This document shows, piece by piece, positions 1-8,886 of a stretch of 64,000 nt of DNA. Source of the stretch: Sphingomonadales bacterium UBA1936 (GTDB lineage: Bacteria > Pseudomonadota > Alphaproteobacteria > Sphingomonadales > Sphingomonadaceae). The stretch lies in contig DDFE01000197.1 of NCBI GenBank assembly GCA_002336985.1, positions 1 through 64,000 of the forward strand, written 5' to 3'. The position numbers and the translations under genes are program-made. Under the pieces are notes generated by a model, which had not been told where the DNA came from, searched no databases, and worked only from the letters and a program-made list of their open reading frames with translations. The stretch's first letter is position 1. Each line of letters begins with the position of its first letter.

Positions 1-41
1 TGCCTGTACGACCCGTAGAAGATGAGGATGCGGTCGCTCAT
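1..41 (-). CDS. N-terminus of a flavin reductase-like protein (partial)
   Basis: Only the first 13 codons are in the window, read leftward from an ATG at 41-39. They encode MSDRILIFYGSYR, which resembles the first beta strand and phosphate-binding loop (GSxR) of NADPH-dependent FMN reductases. A GGAG ribosome-binding site lies about 7 bases upstream of the ATG. The gene lies on the far side of the tRNA fragment from the integrase, so it is probably host chromosome outside the island. With so few residues the family call is tentative. Confidence 0.45.
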   Translation of the reverse strand, partial: MSDRILIFYGSYR

Positions 42-70
42 TCGCCTCCGGCGCGGCAGCAATCAAAAAA

Positions 71-123
71 TGGTGCGGGCGGTGGGAATCGTACCCACTC
101 TCCTTTCGGAACCGGATTTTGAG
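71..123 (-). other. 3' fragment of tRNA-Leu(CAA), probable attachment site of the island
   Basis: Read on the minus strand, this stretch gives the anticodon loop (TCAAAA), the 3' half of the anticodon stem, a long variable arm (TTCC-GAAA-GGAG, class II as in Leu tRNAs), a T-arm (GTGGG/CCCAC), the acceptor 3' strand CGCCCGC, discriminator A and an encoded CCA. Upstream of the anticodon loop there is no matching stem half and no D-arm, so the tRNA is not complete. One T-loop base differs from the usual TTCGA (here TACGA). Tyrosine integrases commonly use tRNA 3' ends as att sites, and an integrase starts about 175 bases away. By orientation the intact tRNA should lie at the other end of the island; I do not see it in this window. 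Confidence 0.75.
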
Positions 124-298
124 ATTAGGAATCGCTGCTAAGTTGTTCTACGCTAGACAGCGCTAGAGCATGAAAAAACTTTATCTTCAAATCACTTACT
201 CCGTTCTATTGTTGTCTGGTCTTAGATCTTTTTCTCTCAACTGCTAGGAGCCAGTGGCTCCTATATGGCTCCTGATATTGGAGCAGATCGAGGCCAAA

Positions 299-1597
299 AT
301 GACCAGTTCCAAACTCACAAAAACCATTGTCGATAACGCTAACCCTAGATCCCGTGATTATGAGATTCGCGATACTGAGACGCCCGGTTTTCTTGTGAAG
401 ATAACCCCATCGGGCCGCAAGACGTTCATGATCCAGTATCGTACGGAAGGTGGCGAGCGCCGAAAGCCCGCCATTGGCCTGTACGGTCAGGTTACTACTC
501 AACAGGCGCGTGACATCGCCAAAGACTGGCTCGCCCGCGTCCGGCAGGGCGAGGATCCGTCGCTTGACCGTAAAAAGCTTCGGAAGAACCCCACCATGCG
601 CGAGTTGTGTCCCGAGTTCATCGAGAGGCACGCGGAGGCCGTTTGCAAGCCGAGTACTATCGCGAGCTACAAAAGCGTCATCAGGACTCACATTATCCCG
701 AAGCTGGGCAAGCTCAAAGTCGATGCTGTCAGGCGCGTACAAGTTTCGGAACTGATGCGTGATCTCGCCGCGACGCCGGGTGCCGCGAACGGCGTACTTT
801 GCTGCCTGAAGAAGATGTTCAATTGCGCCGAGCTGTGGGGTTATCGGCAAGAAGGCGCCAATCCGTGTCGCCTCGTACCACGATATCCCGATGGCAAGCG
901 GACCCGGCTGATCAAGAACCCCGAGCTCGTGAAGCTGTACGAGTATCTGGATACCGCTGAGGCGGCGGGGCTCGAACATCCGATGTACATCTTCGCAATC
1001 CGGCTACAGTTCGCGTTTGCGGCGCGCATGTCGGAAATCGTCATGCTCCAGTGGGAATGGATCGATTTCGAAGAACGACGGGTGATCTGGCCGGACAGCA
1101 AGACGGGCGGCATGTCAAAACCGCTCGGAGACGAGGCCTACAACCTGCTCGAAAACGCGCCGCGCTTTGCCCGGTCGCCCTATGTTGTCCCAGCGATCAC
1201 CAAACCTTCGAAGCCTATGTCCAAACACAGCTACTGGTCGGCCTGGAAGCGCGTGCTGGAAGCGAGTGGCGTTGCGCACGTGGGCACGCATGGGATCCGG
1301 CATCGCGCGGCGACCGACATCGCCAATTCAGGCATCCCCCTCAAGGTTGGCATGACGCTGACCGCGCACAAGACGGTCGAGATGTTCATGCGCTATGTGC
1401 ATGTCGAGGACGATCAGGTTCGCGCCGCCGCCGAGATTGTGTCAGATCGCCGTAACCGTATCGTGACCTCGCGGAGCCGTGCGACAACGCCCACGACCAA
1501 CCGAGCGCTCGAACAGCTGGTGGCAGGTGGCGCCGTGGCCGTGCCGATACGCGCGCGCATCAATGTCCAGATGCGGAACGCGGCAAATGACCGCTGA
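299..1597 (+). CDS. int: Tyrosine recombinase (phage/island integrase, DUF4102-type)
   Basis: Site-specific integrase of 432 residues. The N-terminal 90 residues match the DUF4102-type arm-binding domain of P4-like integrases (YEIRDTETPGFLVKITPSG). A core-binding SAM-like domain follows (SYKSVIRTHIIPKLGKL), then the catalytic domain. Visible catalytic positions are Arg at about 243 (AARMSEIV), HxxR in THGIRHR at about 334, and His/Tyr in AHKTVEMFMRYVH at about 357-365. I chose the ATG at 299 over an in-frame start at 254 because the conserved domain begins just after it and CGAGG lies upstream. It reads away from the tRNA-Leu fragment, as expected for an island integrase, and its stop overlaps the start of the next gene. 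Confidence 0.92.
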   Translation: MTSSKLTKTIVDNANPRSRDYEIRDTETPGFLVKITPSGRKTFMIQYRTEGGERRKPAIGLYGQVTTQQARDIAKDWLARVRQGEDPSLDRKKLRKNPTMRELCPEFIERHAEAVCKPSTIASYKSVIRTHIIPKLGKLKVDAVRRVQVSELMRDLAATPGAANGVLCCLKKMFNCAELWGYRQEGANPCRLVPRYPDGKRTRLIKNPELVKLYEYLDTAEAAGLEHPMYIFAIRLQFAFAARMSEIVMLQWEWIDFEERRVIWPDSKTGGMSKPLGDEAYNLLENAPRFARSPYVVPAITKPSKPMSKHSYWSAWKRVLEASGVAHVGTHGIRHRAATDIANSGIPLKVGMTLTAHKTVEMFMRYVHVEDDQVRAAAEIVSDRRNRIVTSRSRATTPTTNRALEQLVAGGAVAVPIRARINVQMRNAANDR

Positions 1598-2141
1598 TCT
1601 TTTCGCGACACGCCCGGTGGCCCTGCAATTCATCGACGATGCGCCGCCACTCCCGCTCCTCGATCCGACCATTGCTGCCGATCGGGTCGGCATCCGCCGC
1701 CACACCCTCGCCTGTTATCGCAACCGCGGCAGCGGACCCCGATGGTTCAAATTCGGCAAATGGGTCCGATATATTCCGGAGGATTTGGACGCTTGGCTCG
1801 GAGGGGATGCTCCTCGCCCGGCGATCGACGCATTGTCGACCAAATGGCACCCGGATGAAGCCAGAGATTTGCTCGTTCCAATGACCGTTGCGTCGCGGAT
1901 CCTGACCGTAACGCGGCATTGCATGACGAATTACCGTTATGAGAGCTCGGGACCAGTCTGCCGAAAGGCCGGTCGCCGGCTTTACTATGCTCTCGCAGAT
2001 CTTCTCGAATGGGCAGCTGCCCAACAACAACCCGTTCAATCTGGCCTGGTTATCGACCCAGGGTCAAATCCGATAAAACTCATTTCCAACCGACCAAGAA
2101 TCAGCTTGGTAATCGAAAATGGACGGCACGTCGGCGATTGA
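1587..2141 (+). CDS. Tandem helix-turn-helix DNA-binding protein
   Basis: The protein has 184 residues and two consecutive MerR/AlpA-like HTH units. The first is LLDPTIAADRVGIRRHTLACYRNRGSGP...VRYIPEDLDAWL; the second is VPMTVASRILTVTRHCMTNYRYESSGP...LYYALADLLEWA. Each shows the helix-turn-helix-wing pattern of excisionase-like proteins (RT/HTLxxYRxxGxGPxxxKxGxxxxY). The ATG at 1587 overlaps the integrase stop by 11 bases, so the two genes are probably co-translated. It may act as a recombination directionality factor or island regulator. The double HTH is unusual, since most members have one, and a dimer-like fusion is inferred. Confidence 0.7.
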   Translation: MTADLFATRPVALQFIDDAPPLPLLDPTIAADRVGIRRHTLACYRNRGSGPRWFKFGKWVRYIPEDLDAWLGGDAPRPAIDALSTKWHPDEARDLLVPMTVASRILTVTRHCMTNYRYESSGPVCRKAGRRLYYALADLLEWAAAQQQPVQSGLVIDPGSNPIKLISNRPRISLVIENGRHVGD

Positions 2142-2184
2142 AGGAAATCGGTTTGTCAAATCCTGGGGTCGCATTTGTTTCGTG

Positions 2185-2442
2185 TCATTTTGCATGGGGT
2201 CGGCCCGCGGAAACTGCGGAAGTTGTATCCCAACACCGCGCCCGCGCCCAACTTTCCAGATCCTCGCGGGCGTAGAGCACACGACGACCGAATTTGCGAA
2301 AGACCGGTCCGCCACCGATCACACGATACTTTTCGAGAGTTCGCGGCGACAAACTCAGTAAATCTGCCGCAGCAGAGTTGGAAAGGAACCGCGCTTCTAT
2401 TTGGCTGCTCGCAGACTGCGTCGCGGTACTGATGTGGGTCAA
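2185..2442 (-). CDS. AlpA/excisionase-like HTH protein
   Basis: A single-HTH protein of 85 residues: SNSAAADLLSLSPRTLEKYRVIGGGPVFRKFGRRVLYAREDLESWA is the typical HTH_17 arrangement with a C-terminal wing. The start is TTG at 2442, supported by a very strong upstream GGAGGTG at about 3 bases spacing; no ATG gives a better fit. It converges on the tandem-HTH gene and its fold is like each half of that protein. It probably controls excision or transcription of the island. Confidence 0.75.
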   Translation of the reverse strand: MTHISTATQSASSQIEARFLSNSAAADLLSLSPRTLEKYRVIGGGPVFRKFGRRVLYAREDLESWARARCWDTTSAVSAGRPHAK

Positions 2443-3006
2443 TTACACCTCCGTCGAACTCAACCGCACGATGCGTCTGCATTCTTTTCAGCGATCACGG
2501 CCCGGAGCGTCAGTGGCTTTAGGACGCACCGAAGCGTCGTCGAAAGCACATATGCGGCACTTGTGATATTTATCGACGCCGGTGAGCGCTCGGCTAGCGA
2601 ATTTCCCGAACGATCCAGCGACCAAAGCAAAGCTCTCCGCCGACAATCGCATGACATCTTTGGGGCCGTTTGCCAACTGTCCGGTTTCCGGCGCTCCGAT
2701 GTGTAAAGCGGACATTCCTTGGGGACTTCCCAACGCCGGCAAGCCCCCGAAATGTCGTCAACAGCAACAGGAGCGCTCATACCAAGCCAACTGCCTTGAG
2801 ACGGTACAATGGGAAGGGTCGCAATCAGATACACCTACGAAAACGCCTCTGGGCAACCGGAACTGCCGACTTCAAACAAGCTGCCCGAGCGATCCAAACC
2901 TTGCGGGTTGATCTCGATAGACTGAGCGACGCCTGACCTTCACGCGCGTTCGCCGCGCGGGTACAACGATAAAAGTCGGTCGGAACGGTCGGGCAACGGG
3001 GGGAAG
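2443..3006. other. 564-base spacer without a convincing gene
   Basis: This is a divergent region between the AlpA-like gene (minus) and the PLD gene (plus). Several overlapping open frames exist on both strands, but none has a good ribosome-binding site, family resemblance or favourable codon use. It should hold the promoters of both neighbours. I see no RNA gene or repeat. Confidence 0.5.
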
Positions 3007-4233
3007 ATGGACGTCGAATTTCTGAATGCAGCGGCTACGCAGAAGGCGTTGGTGCGGCTGATCCGGAAGCATAACAAGATCGATGTCGCGGTCGCCTGGG
3101 GAAAGATGACGCCAACCGCCGAGGTGCTGCTCGCGAACGCCGCCAAGTTCCGGACCGTCGCGATCGGCACGGATTACTGCTCGACCGATCCCAAGCTGAT
3201 AGATGCGCTGATCGGCGTCAAAAATGCCTTCGTCGCAAAGCCCGCCTCGGGCTGCTTCCATCCCAAGATCTACTATTTTCAGACCGGCAAGGCCGTCGAG
3301 GCGATCGTCGGCAGCGCCAACTTCACGGGAGGCGGACTCGGCGGGAACCACGAGGCCTGCATCCATCTCAAAGGCGATGTCGACGAGCCAGCATTTGCGG
3401 CGCTCCGCATCGAGCTCAAGCGCTACAAGCCGCTGCTGCACAAGATCACGCAGCCATTTGCCGACGACTACCGGACGCGCGCAATACGGGCCGCCAGGCA
3501 ACCCAAGCCGCCCTCGCCCGTCTTCCCCGATGACCGCAAGGAATGGAAGCAGGCGAATGCGCGGCTGGTAAAGATGGAGTGGGCGACCTTCGCGGCGAAA
3601 GCCCGGGCCGACAGATATCACGCCTTCGACAAGCGCATGGCGCTGATGCTCCACATCCAAGGGCTGTTCGCAAACACGACGTCGATGAAGGCGCTGACCG
3701 TTGAGCAATGGAAGGGCATCGCGGGCACGATCGGCAAGAACCAGGGCGCGGCGGCAGGAAGCGATGATCTCGAATGGGGCTGGTTCGGATCGATGGGGGG
3801 CGCAGGAACGTTCGCCCAGCTGGTGGGGAAGAAGGCCACTAAACTTGGCGCTGCGCTTGACGCCGTTCCCAAGGCCGGCCCGATCACGCAAGAGGACTTC
3901 GCTAGTTTTTGCCGAGCGTTTCTCGCCGCGTTCGACGGGAACAAGCGCAAGGGCCGCGTTGCCACCGCAACGCGGCTACTCGCGATGAAGCGCCCCGACG
4001 TGTTCGTCTGCGTCGACTCCGGTAATGCAATCGGCCTGGCGAAAGCCCTCAGCTATGCGCGAACGACCCTGTCGCTCGACAATTACTGGGACCGCGTCAT
4101 TGAACCGATCAGGCTCTCACCATGGTACAACATGCGCCGTGAAGATACCGGAGACGATGGCGAGCTGTGGGATTACCGCGCGGCCATGCTGGATGCCGTC
4201 TATTACGCCCCCCCAAAGGCTGACGCCGCCTGA
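3007..4233 (+). CDS. PLD-family (HKD) nuclease-like protein
   Basis: The 408-residue protein has one phospholipase D-type motif in its first third: H85-x-K87 in CFHPKIYYF, then GSAN (N105) in VEAIVGSANFTGG. This is the HxK(x)nGSxN pattern of PLD nucleases such as those in restriction and DISARM-like systems. With one motif, activity would need a dimer. The C-terminal 250 residues are not recognised. GGGGGAAG precedes the ATG. The stop lies about 70 bases before the preferred start of the giant ATPase gene, so the two probably form one operon. A role in DNA defence is inferred from the pairing. Confidence 0.75.
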   Translation: MDVEFLNAAATQKALVRLIRKHNKIDVAVAWGKMTPTAEVLLANAAKFRTVAIGTDYCSTDPKLIDALIGVKNAFVAKPASGCFHPKIYYFQTGKAVEAIVGSANFTGGGLGGNHEACIHLKGDVDEPAFAALRIELKRYKPLLHKITQPFADDYRTRAIRAARQPKPPSPVFPDDRKEWKQANARLVKMEWATFAAKARADRYHAFDKRMALMLHIQGLFANTTSMKALTVEQWKGIAGTIGKNQGAAAGSDDLEWGWFGSMGGAGTFAQLVGKKATKLGAALDAVPKAGPITQEDFASFCRAFLAAFDGNKRKGRVATATRLLAMKRPDVFVCVDSGNAIGLAKALSYARTTLSLDNYWDRVIEPIRLSPWYNMRREDTGDDGELWDYRAAMLDAVYYAPPKADAA

Positions 4234-4305
4234 TCCAATGAAGTCATCACACCGGTGATCGAAGGCCGCGATCATCGACAGCAGCGCGGGAGAGGGACGA
4301 TTCCG

Positions 4306-7300
4306 GTGAAAGCGAAGCGACGCGCCAGCGCAAAGACAGCGAACGAACGATCGCGTGGACCGTCAGCGATATCCCTGGCCAGCGCACATTGGACGCCGCC
4401 CGATTTCGATGGACACACGACAGTCCGCATCGGTGCGAGTGTCGTCGACCAGTTCGTACGCGGGCACAATGCGGCAGACGTCCTGCGCGAACTCGTTCAG
4501 AACGAATTCGACGGCGGCGGCGACCGGCTCGCGGTCCATTTTGGAACCGACACACTCGAGATCATCGGCAATGGCCGCGGTATCCGGGCCGACGGCTGGA
4601 AACGGCTGTCGGTGATCGTCGGCACGGGACGCGTCGTGGGCGACACCGCCGTCGAGCGTGTAGAGGCGAAGACCAACGGCATAGGCTCGAAGAATTTCGG
4701 CCTCCGGTCGCTGTTCCTGTTCGGCGACCGCATCTTTGTCCGCTCGGGCGGCCATGTCTGCAGTCTCGACCTCCGCACGCTGGCGACAGGCAGGCTCGCC
4801 GATCCCGGTGCCGATGGTTCGCGCGGTGTCCGGCTGAGCGTTCCGTTTCGCACCGAGACGTTCGAGATCCTCGAGCCATTCACGGCCGAGCGCGAGGCGA
4901 AAGCGTTCGAGACGATGGCGAGCGGCATGCTGGCGACATTGGTGAAACTTGCGCTGCCCGGTTCACGACCGGGCCTGCGCGAGGTCGAACTCAGCTCCGC
5001 GCGCCGTGCCCGCCGTCTCGTCTGGAAGCAGACAGCCGAACGCGAGCGATCGCGACTGAAGGGCGTGACGGTTGTCCGCCGCAACGGTAAGCTTGTCGAC
5101 GAAAGCTCGGCCGTTCGAACGCGCAGCGACTACGGCGAGATCGAATTCTCGCGCGACGTGCCCCTTCCCGACAATTTTCGCGACACGCCATTCGCTGCTT
5201 ATTTTAAGGCCGGGGAGCGGACGGTCCGTATCGGTGTCTCGCTTCCGATCCGACGCGGCACCGTCGATCGCAGCCGTCCGGGTCATTTCTACTACCCGCT
5301 CCAGGCGCCCGACGCCCGGACCGGATGCCTCACCAATGTCAGCGCACCGTTCGAACTCGACAATGATCGTAGCAATCTCATCGAGAGCGATTGGAACGAC
5401 TGGCTCATGGACGCGGCCGCCGCGCTGACCGTCGACCTGATCAAGGGGGATTGGTTCGGCCGTTTCGGCGCCAGCGCCTATCTCGCCATGGTGCCTGCCA
5501 CCCCGGACACGACGTCGCGCTACCTCGCCGAAGTCCACCGGATCCTCAATACCGACGTGTGCTGGCCAACACGCGATCCGAACGAACGCCTTGTCGCCGC
5601 CTCCAAGATCGTCGTCCCGGCAGAACCCGCTCTCGATGGAATATTGGTCCCGGCCCAACATCTCCACCACGCCATCGCGGACAATTCGGAGGTGTGTGCG
5701 CTCGCGATGCAATGCGGCGCAACGTCGTTTACGCTGACCTCTCTCGTACGGCTGCGGTGCGCAGGAGACGATGCCAAGCATCTGAAGACCCAGCCAAAAG
5801 CCGGCGAAGCAAATTATCGTTTCAGCGATCACGTGACGGTGCTCTCCGGCGTTGACCGCCAGGTCACTATGGCGGTTGCCTTGACGGCGCTCCGCAGACG
5901 CCTGAGCAACGCCAATCGGGAGGACCTGCGGACGACGGCCTCGACCCTCGCCGCCGACGGAACTCTGCGCGCGGCAAAGGATCTCGTACGCGTGGCCGCC
6001 GACATCTGGAATCTTTGCCCGGAACCTCTCGCAAACCGGTTGCATCCGCGCCTGAGCGATCTGCCGGGTATCGCCGGGTTCTGCCAAGACTATGACGAAA
6101 CGGCGTGGATCGCTCAGGCCGCCGAGCGTGCGATCGCGGGTACGATCGACGCCGACGAACGCGCGGCGCTCAACGCGCGCCTCCTCGAACCCGACCTGGT
6201 GCTCGGCCGCACCAACCTAGCGCTGGTCAAGCGAGCGCCAGTCTTCCGGAACCAGCGCGGCGCGTGGGTCGCGCCGGACAACATGGTCGCCCTGACGGGA
6301 AAAATCGCAAAACTGTTGGGTCCGGCGCTCAATCTTCCCGGTCGCGATCTTGCGACGCGCCCGGCGCTGCTCTCGAGGCTACGTATTCGCACGGAGGTCG
6401 ATGCCGACGGTCTCGTTGCCTTTGCCGAGTACCTGTCCGCCGAACCCGCGAAGGCGGAATCTTTCGAGACGCTGCTCGCCGGGATGCTGCAAAAGCTGGC
6501 GCCCGCGGTCGTCAGGCGGCTCGCGGACATTCCATTCCTCAAGTCACGGACCGGGGCGCTGTCGGCCCCCGGGTCCCTCTACATCGATTCCGCCGCAAAC
6601 CGGCTCGTCATTACCGATCTGGCCAAACTCGTCGCAGGGAGCCACGACCTGCTTTACCGACGTCTCAAGATCAGCGAATTTCCAAATGTGGATGCACTGG
6701 TCTCGATCATCGAGGAGGCCCGCGACCAGAATATCGCTCCTCCGCGGCCCGACATCCTTTACCCGGCGCTCGCCGTCGCCATGAGCCGCGAAGGCCGGTC
6801 GAAGGACGAGTTCGACGATGAGGAAATTCTCTGGATCGGCAAGGGGTATCATCGGCCCAGCAAGGCACTAGTCGGTCAATTCATCCCCAAGGTCTTTGAC
6901 CAGGGGCTGCCCGTGTATCGCCGGTCCGACGATCTTTCGCGCGCCTTCCTGCAGCTCGGCGCGGTCACTCAGGCGCGTGACGAGCATTGGGCCGCCTTCT
7001 TCTGGAATATCTGCGGAAGCTGGGATCACGAAGATGTTCCGAGACCGACCCGGCGCCTGCTTGCCGATGCCTATTTTCAACGGGGATCACATGGCGCGCC
7101 TGCCGGCGCGGCTCACGGCTTCGAATGGATCCTCGCCGACAATCACCTGCTTTATTCGCTCGATGAAGTCGCGGCCGGGCTTCTCGTGGAGAACGACTTT
7201 CCAGCACTTGCGCAAGCACTTGTCGCCGAAAGCTCAAAGATCGGCGCAGTCCTGCTCTCCGATCGCAACCGCCCCTTTTTCGACGCGCTTCGCATTCGCC

Positions 7301-8550
7301 CGCTATCCTCGCTGACGGACAAGGGGACGGCAGTCGTGGGCGCCATCGCAAACCGGCCGCGATGGTGGAAGCCGGGGCACGAGACAGTGCTGATAGCCAC
7401 CATGCACCGTCCGGCATTCGCAAGCGCGATCCATGCCCTGGCGCTGCGCCAGCGACTGTTGTTTCCAAGCCTCAGGATTCCGGCGCGCGACGAGATCGCC
7501 GCACGGCTCAGGCACATCGACCGCGTCACGTTCCACGAGCAGATCTCGAAAGAATATGCGGTCGCTTCGGTCAAGGCGCAGGTCCCGGTCGAGACTGCCG
7601 TCGGCACCGACTTCATTGGCCTCGTCGCCCCGAAGACCAAGCTCGATTTCCAGCAGCTCGTCGCCGAGGCGCTCGCCGAGGTCGCCGGCGCGACCAACGT
7701 CGCACAGACCCGCGCGCTCGCGAGCGTCTTCTTTCCGCTCGTGCTGAGCCGCTCGATCGAAGATCTCAAAGTCTATCTCCAGCGCTCAGGCGTGTCGGAC
7801 ACGGCGATCGAGGACGACGGCGAGGCGGACGAAACCGACCTCTTCGACGAGGACACGCTCGCCGAGGACATCCTGAGCCAGGTGATGAGTGGGCTCGATA
7901 CCTCCGGCGATCAGGAAGATCCCGCGCCCGCGTCATCGCAGATCCCGCCTCCGGCGCCTCCACCACCGACGTCGCCGCCACCGCCGTCGCCGACGCCGCT
8001 TCCGCCGCCGCTTCCGCCGCTCGCCGATGTGGTCATGAACGTCGCCAGCCCGGCGGGCCAGATCATCGAACCGCGACCGTCCGGCGCGGGCAGCTCCGCA
8101 TGGGGATCAAGCTGGGTCGAGCGCTCGGGCGCACAGGTCGAGCGGGACCGTGCGGTGGGCCGTCGCGGCGAGGAACTCGTCTACCGCATGGAACTCGAGC
8201 GCGTGCGGGCACAAGGCCATGCCAATCCCGAACAGCTTGTCATCTGGACCTCGCAATCCGATCCGACGGCCGATCACGACATCCGGTCGATCGACTCGAA
8301 GGGATATCCGCGCTGGATCGAGGTGAAATCGACGACTGGCAGCGACGGGCGCTTCGAATGGTCGCGCAAGGAATTCGAGCGAGCCATGCGCGAACGGGGG
8401 CGCTACGAGATCTGGCGGGTGTACCGTGCCGACAGTGCCAAGCCGATCGCCAAATGCTTCCCCGATCCCGCCAAGCTTCTGGGCGCATCGAAGCTACAGC
8501 TCGAGCTGGGCATGATGCGCGCGGTCGTGGAAAGTCTTGGCACCGCGTGA
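4306..8550 (+). CDS. Giant GHKL/HSP90-like ATPase with C-terminal DUF3883 nuclease-like domain
   Basis: About 1414 residues. The N-terminus resembles sacsin/HSP90-type GHKL ATPase domains: N box ELVQNEFDGG (N66), G1-like IIGNGRGI (about 87-93) and G2-like KTNGIGSKNFGL (about 121-133). The usual adenine-binding Asp of G1 appears replaced by Gly. A long unrecognised middle follows, then an acidic stretch, a proline-rich linker (about 1215-1245) and a C-terminal DUF3883 domain with GRRGEELVY and an IEVKST motif like the E-x-K of restriction-endonuclease folds. I prefer the GTG at 4306, preceded by GAGAGGGACG, to a GTG at 4255 that lacks a ribosome-binding site. The PLD gene upstream makes a two-gene candidate defence module. 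The activity on DNA is inferred. Confidence 0.75.
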   Translation: MKAKRRASAKTANERSRGPSAISLASAHWTPPDFDGHTTVRIGASVVDQFVRGHNAADVLRELVQNEFDGGGDRLAVHFGTDTLEIIGNGRGIRADGWKRLSVIVGTGRVVGDTAVERVEAKTNGIGSKNFGLRSLFLFGDRIFVRSGGHVCSLDLRTLATGRLADPGADGSRGVRLSVPFRTETFEILEPFTAEREAKAFETMASGMLATLVKLALPGSRPGLREVELSSARRARRLVWKQTAERERSRLKGVTVVRRNGKLVDESSAVRTRSDYGEIEFSRDVPLPDNFRDTPFAAYFKAGERTVRIGVSLPIRRGTVDRSRPGHFYYPLQAPDARTGCLTNVSAPFELDNDRSNLIESDWNDWLMDAAAALTVDLIKGDWFGRFGASAYLAMVPATPDTTSRYLAEVHRILNTDVCWPTRDPNERLVAASKIVVPAEPALDGILVPAQHLHHAIADNSEVCALAMQCGATSFTLTSLVRLRCAGDDAKHLKTQPKAGEANYRFSDHVTVLSGVDRQVTMAVALTALRRRLSNANREDLRTTASTLAADGTLRAAKDLVRVAADIWNLCPEPLANRLHPRLSDLPGIAGFCQDYDETAWIAQAAERAIAGTIDADERAALNARLLEPDLVLGRTNLALVKRAPVFRNQRGAWVAPDNMVALTGKIAKLLGPALNLPGRDLATRPALLSRLRIRTEVDADGLVAFAEYLSAEPAKAESFETLLAGMLQKLAPAVVRRLADIPFLKSRTGALSAPGSLYIDSAANRLVITDLAKLVAGSHDLLYRRLKISEFPNVDALVSIIEEARDQNIAPPRPDILYPALAVAMSREGRSKDEFDDEEILWIGKGYHRPSKALVGQFIPKVFDQGLPVYRRSDDLSRAFLQLGAVTQARDEHWAAFFWNICGSWDHEDVPRPTRRLLADAYFQRGSHGAPAGAAHGFEWILADNHLLYSLDEVAAGLLVENDFPALAQALVAESSKIGAVLLSDRNRPFFDALRIRPLSSLTDKGTAVVGAIANRPRWWKPGHETVLIATMHRPAFASAIHALALRQRLLFPSLRIPARDEIAARLRHIDRVTFHEQISKEYAVASVKAQVPVETAVGTDFIGLVAPKTKLDFQQLVAEALAEVAGATNVAQTRALASVFFPLVLSRSIEDLKVYLQRSGVSDTAIEDDGEADETDLFDEDTLAEDILSQVMSGLDTSGDQEDPAPASSQIPPPAPPPPTSPPPPSPTPLPPPLPPLADVVMNVASPAGQIIEPRPSGAGSSAWGSSWVERSGAQVERDRAVGRRGEELVYRMELERVRAQGHANPEQLVIWTSQSDPTADHDIRSIDSKGYPRWIEVKSTTGSDGRFEWSRKEFERAMRERGRYEIWRVYRADSAKPIAKCFPDPAKLLGASKLQLELGMMRAVVESLGTA

Positions 8551-8886
8551 TCCGCCCAGTGCTATTGCACGTTTCCGACAGACAAAAGGGGGCAAACTTG
8601 GCAACGTCGACTGCCGATAAAAATCGGCCCTCCATGCCGGTAAACCTTGGAGCGGGCATGCGTAGGACATCGATACGCATTTCGTCGAGTTAAACCGACA
8701 CGTCCGGGTCGAGATGCTCGGTTTTATGGAGCGTCTTCGCGTGGCACGCCTGCGCAGACAGCGTAGTCGCTTATTAGCTCGAGCAGCAATTGTTCGCGAA
8801 CTCTGCGACTACCGCACCCAAGACGCGCGTGTGCAATGTTGGCACAAGTGCCTGATGCTTGATTGGCATTTGGCTACAGTAACGCG
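8551..8886. other. Convergent spacer, no gene seen
   Basis: This 336-base stretch separates the 3' ends of the DUF3883 ATPase gene and the four-gene minus-strand operon. A small hairpin (GGCAC-aa-GTGCC, near 8839) is present but has no clear T-tract. I see nothing else. Confidence 0.5.

Noticed and set aside
71..160. Complete tRNA gene near the left end
   Set aside because: There is no 5' acceptor strand, no D-arm and no 5' half of the anticodon stem; only the 3' part from the anticodon loop onward is present.
2460..2834. 124-codon open frame on the minus strand between the HTH and PLD genes
   Set aside because: No family resemblance, no good ribosome-binding site, and several competing frames of equal length overlap it.
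7362..8693. Long plus-strand frame of 443 codons inside the giant ATPase gene
   Set aside because: It is a GC-driven shadow, Arg/Ala/Pro rich, with no domain; the ATPase frame has recognised motifs over the same bases.
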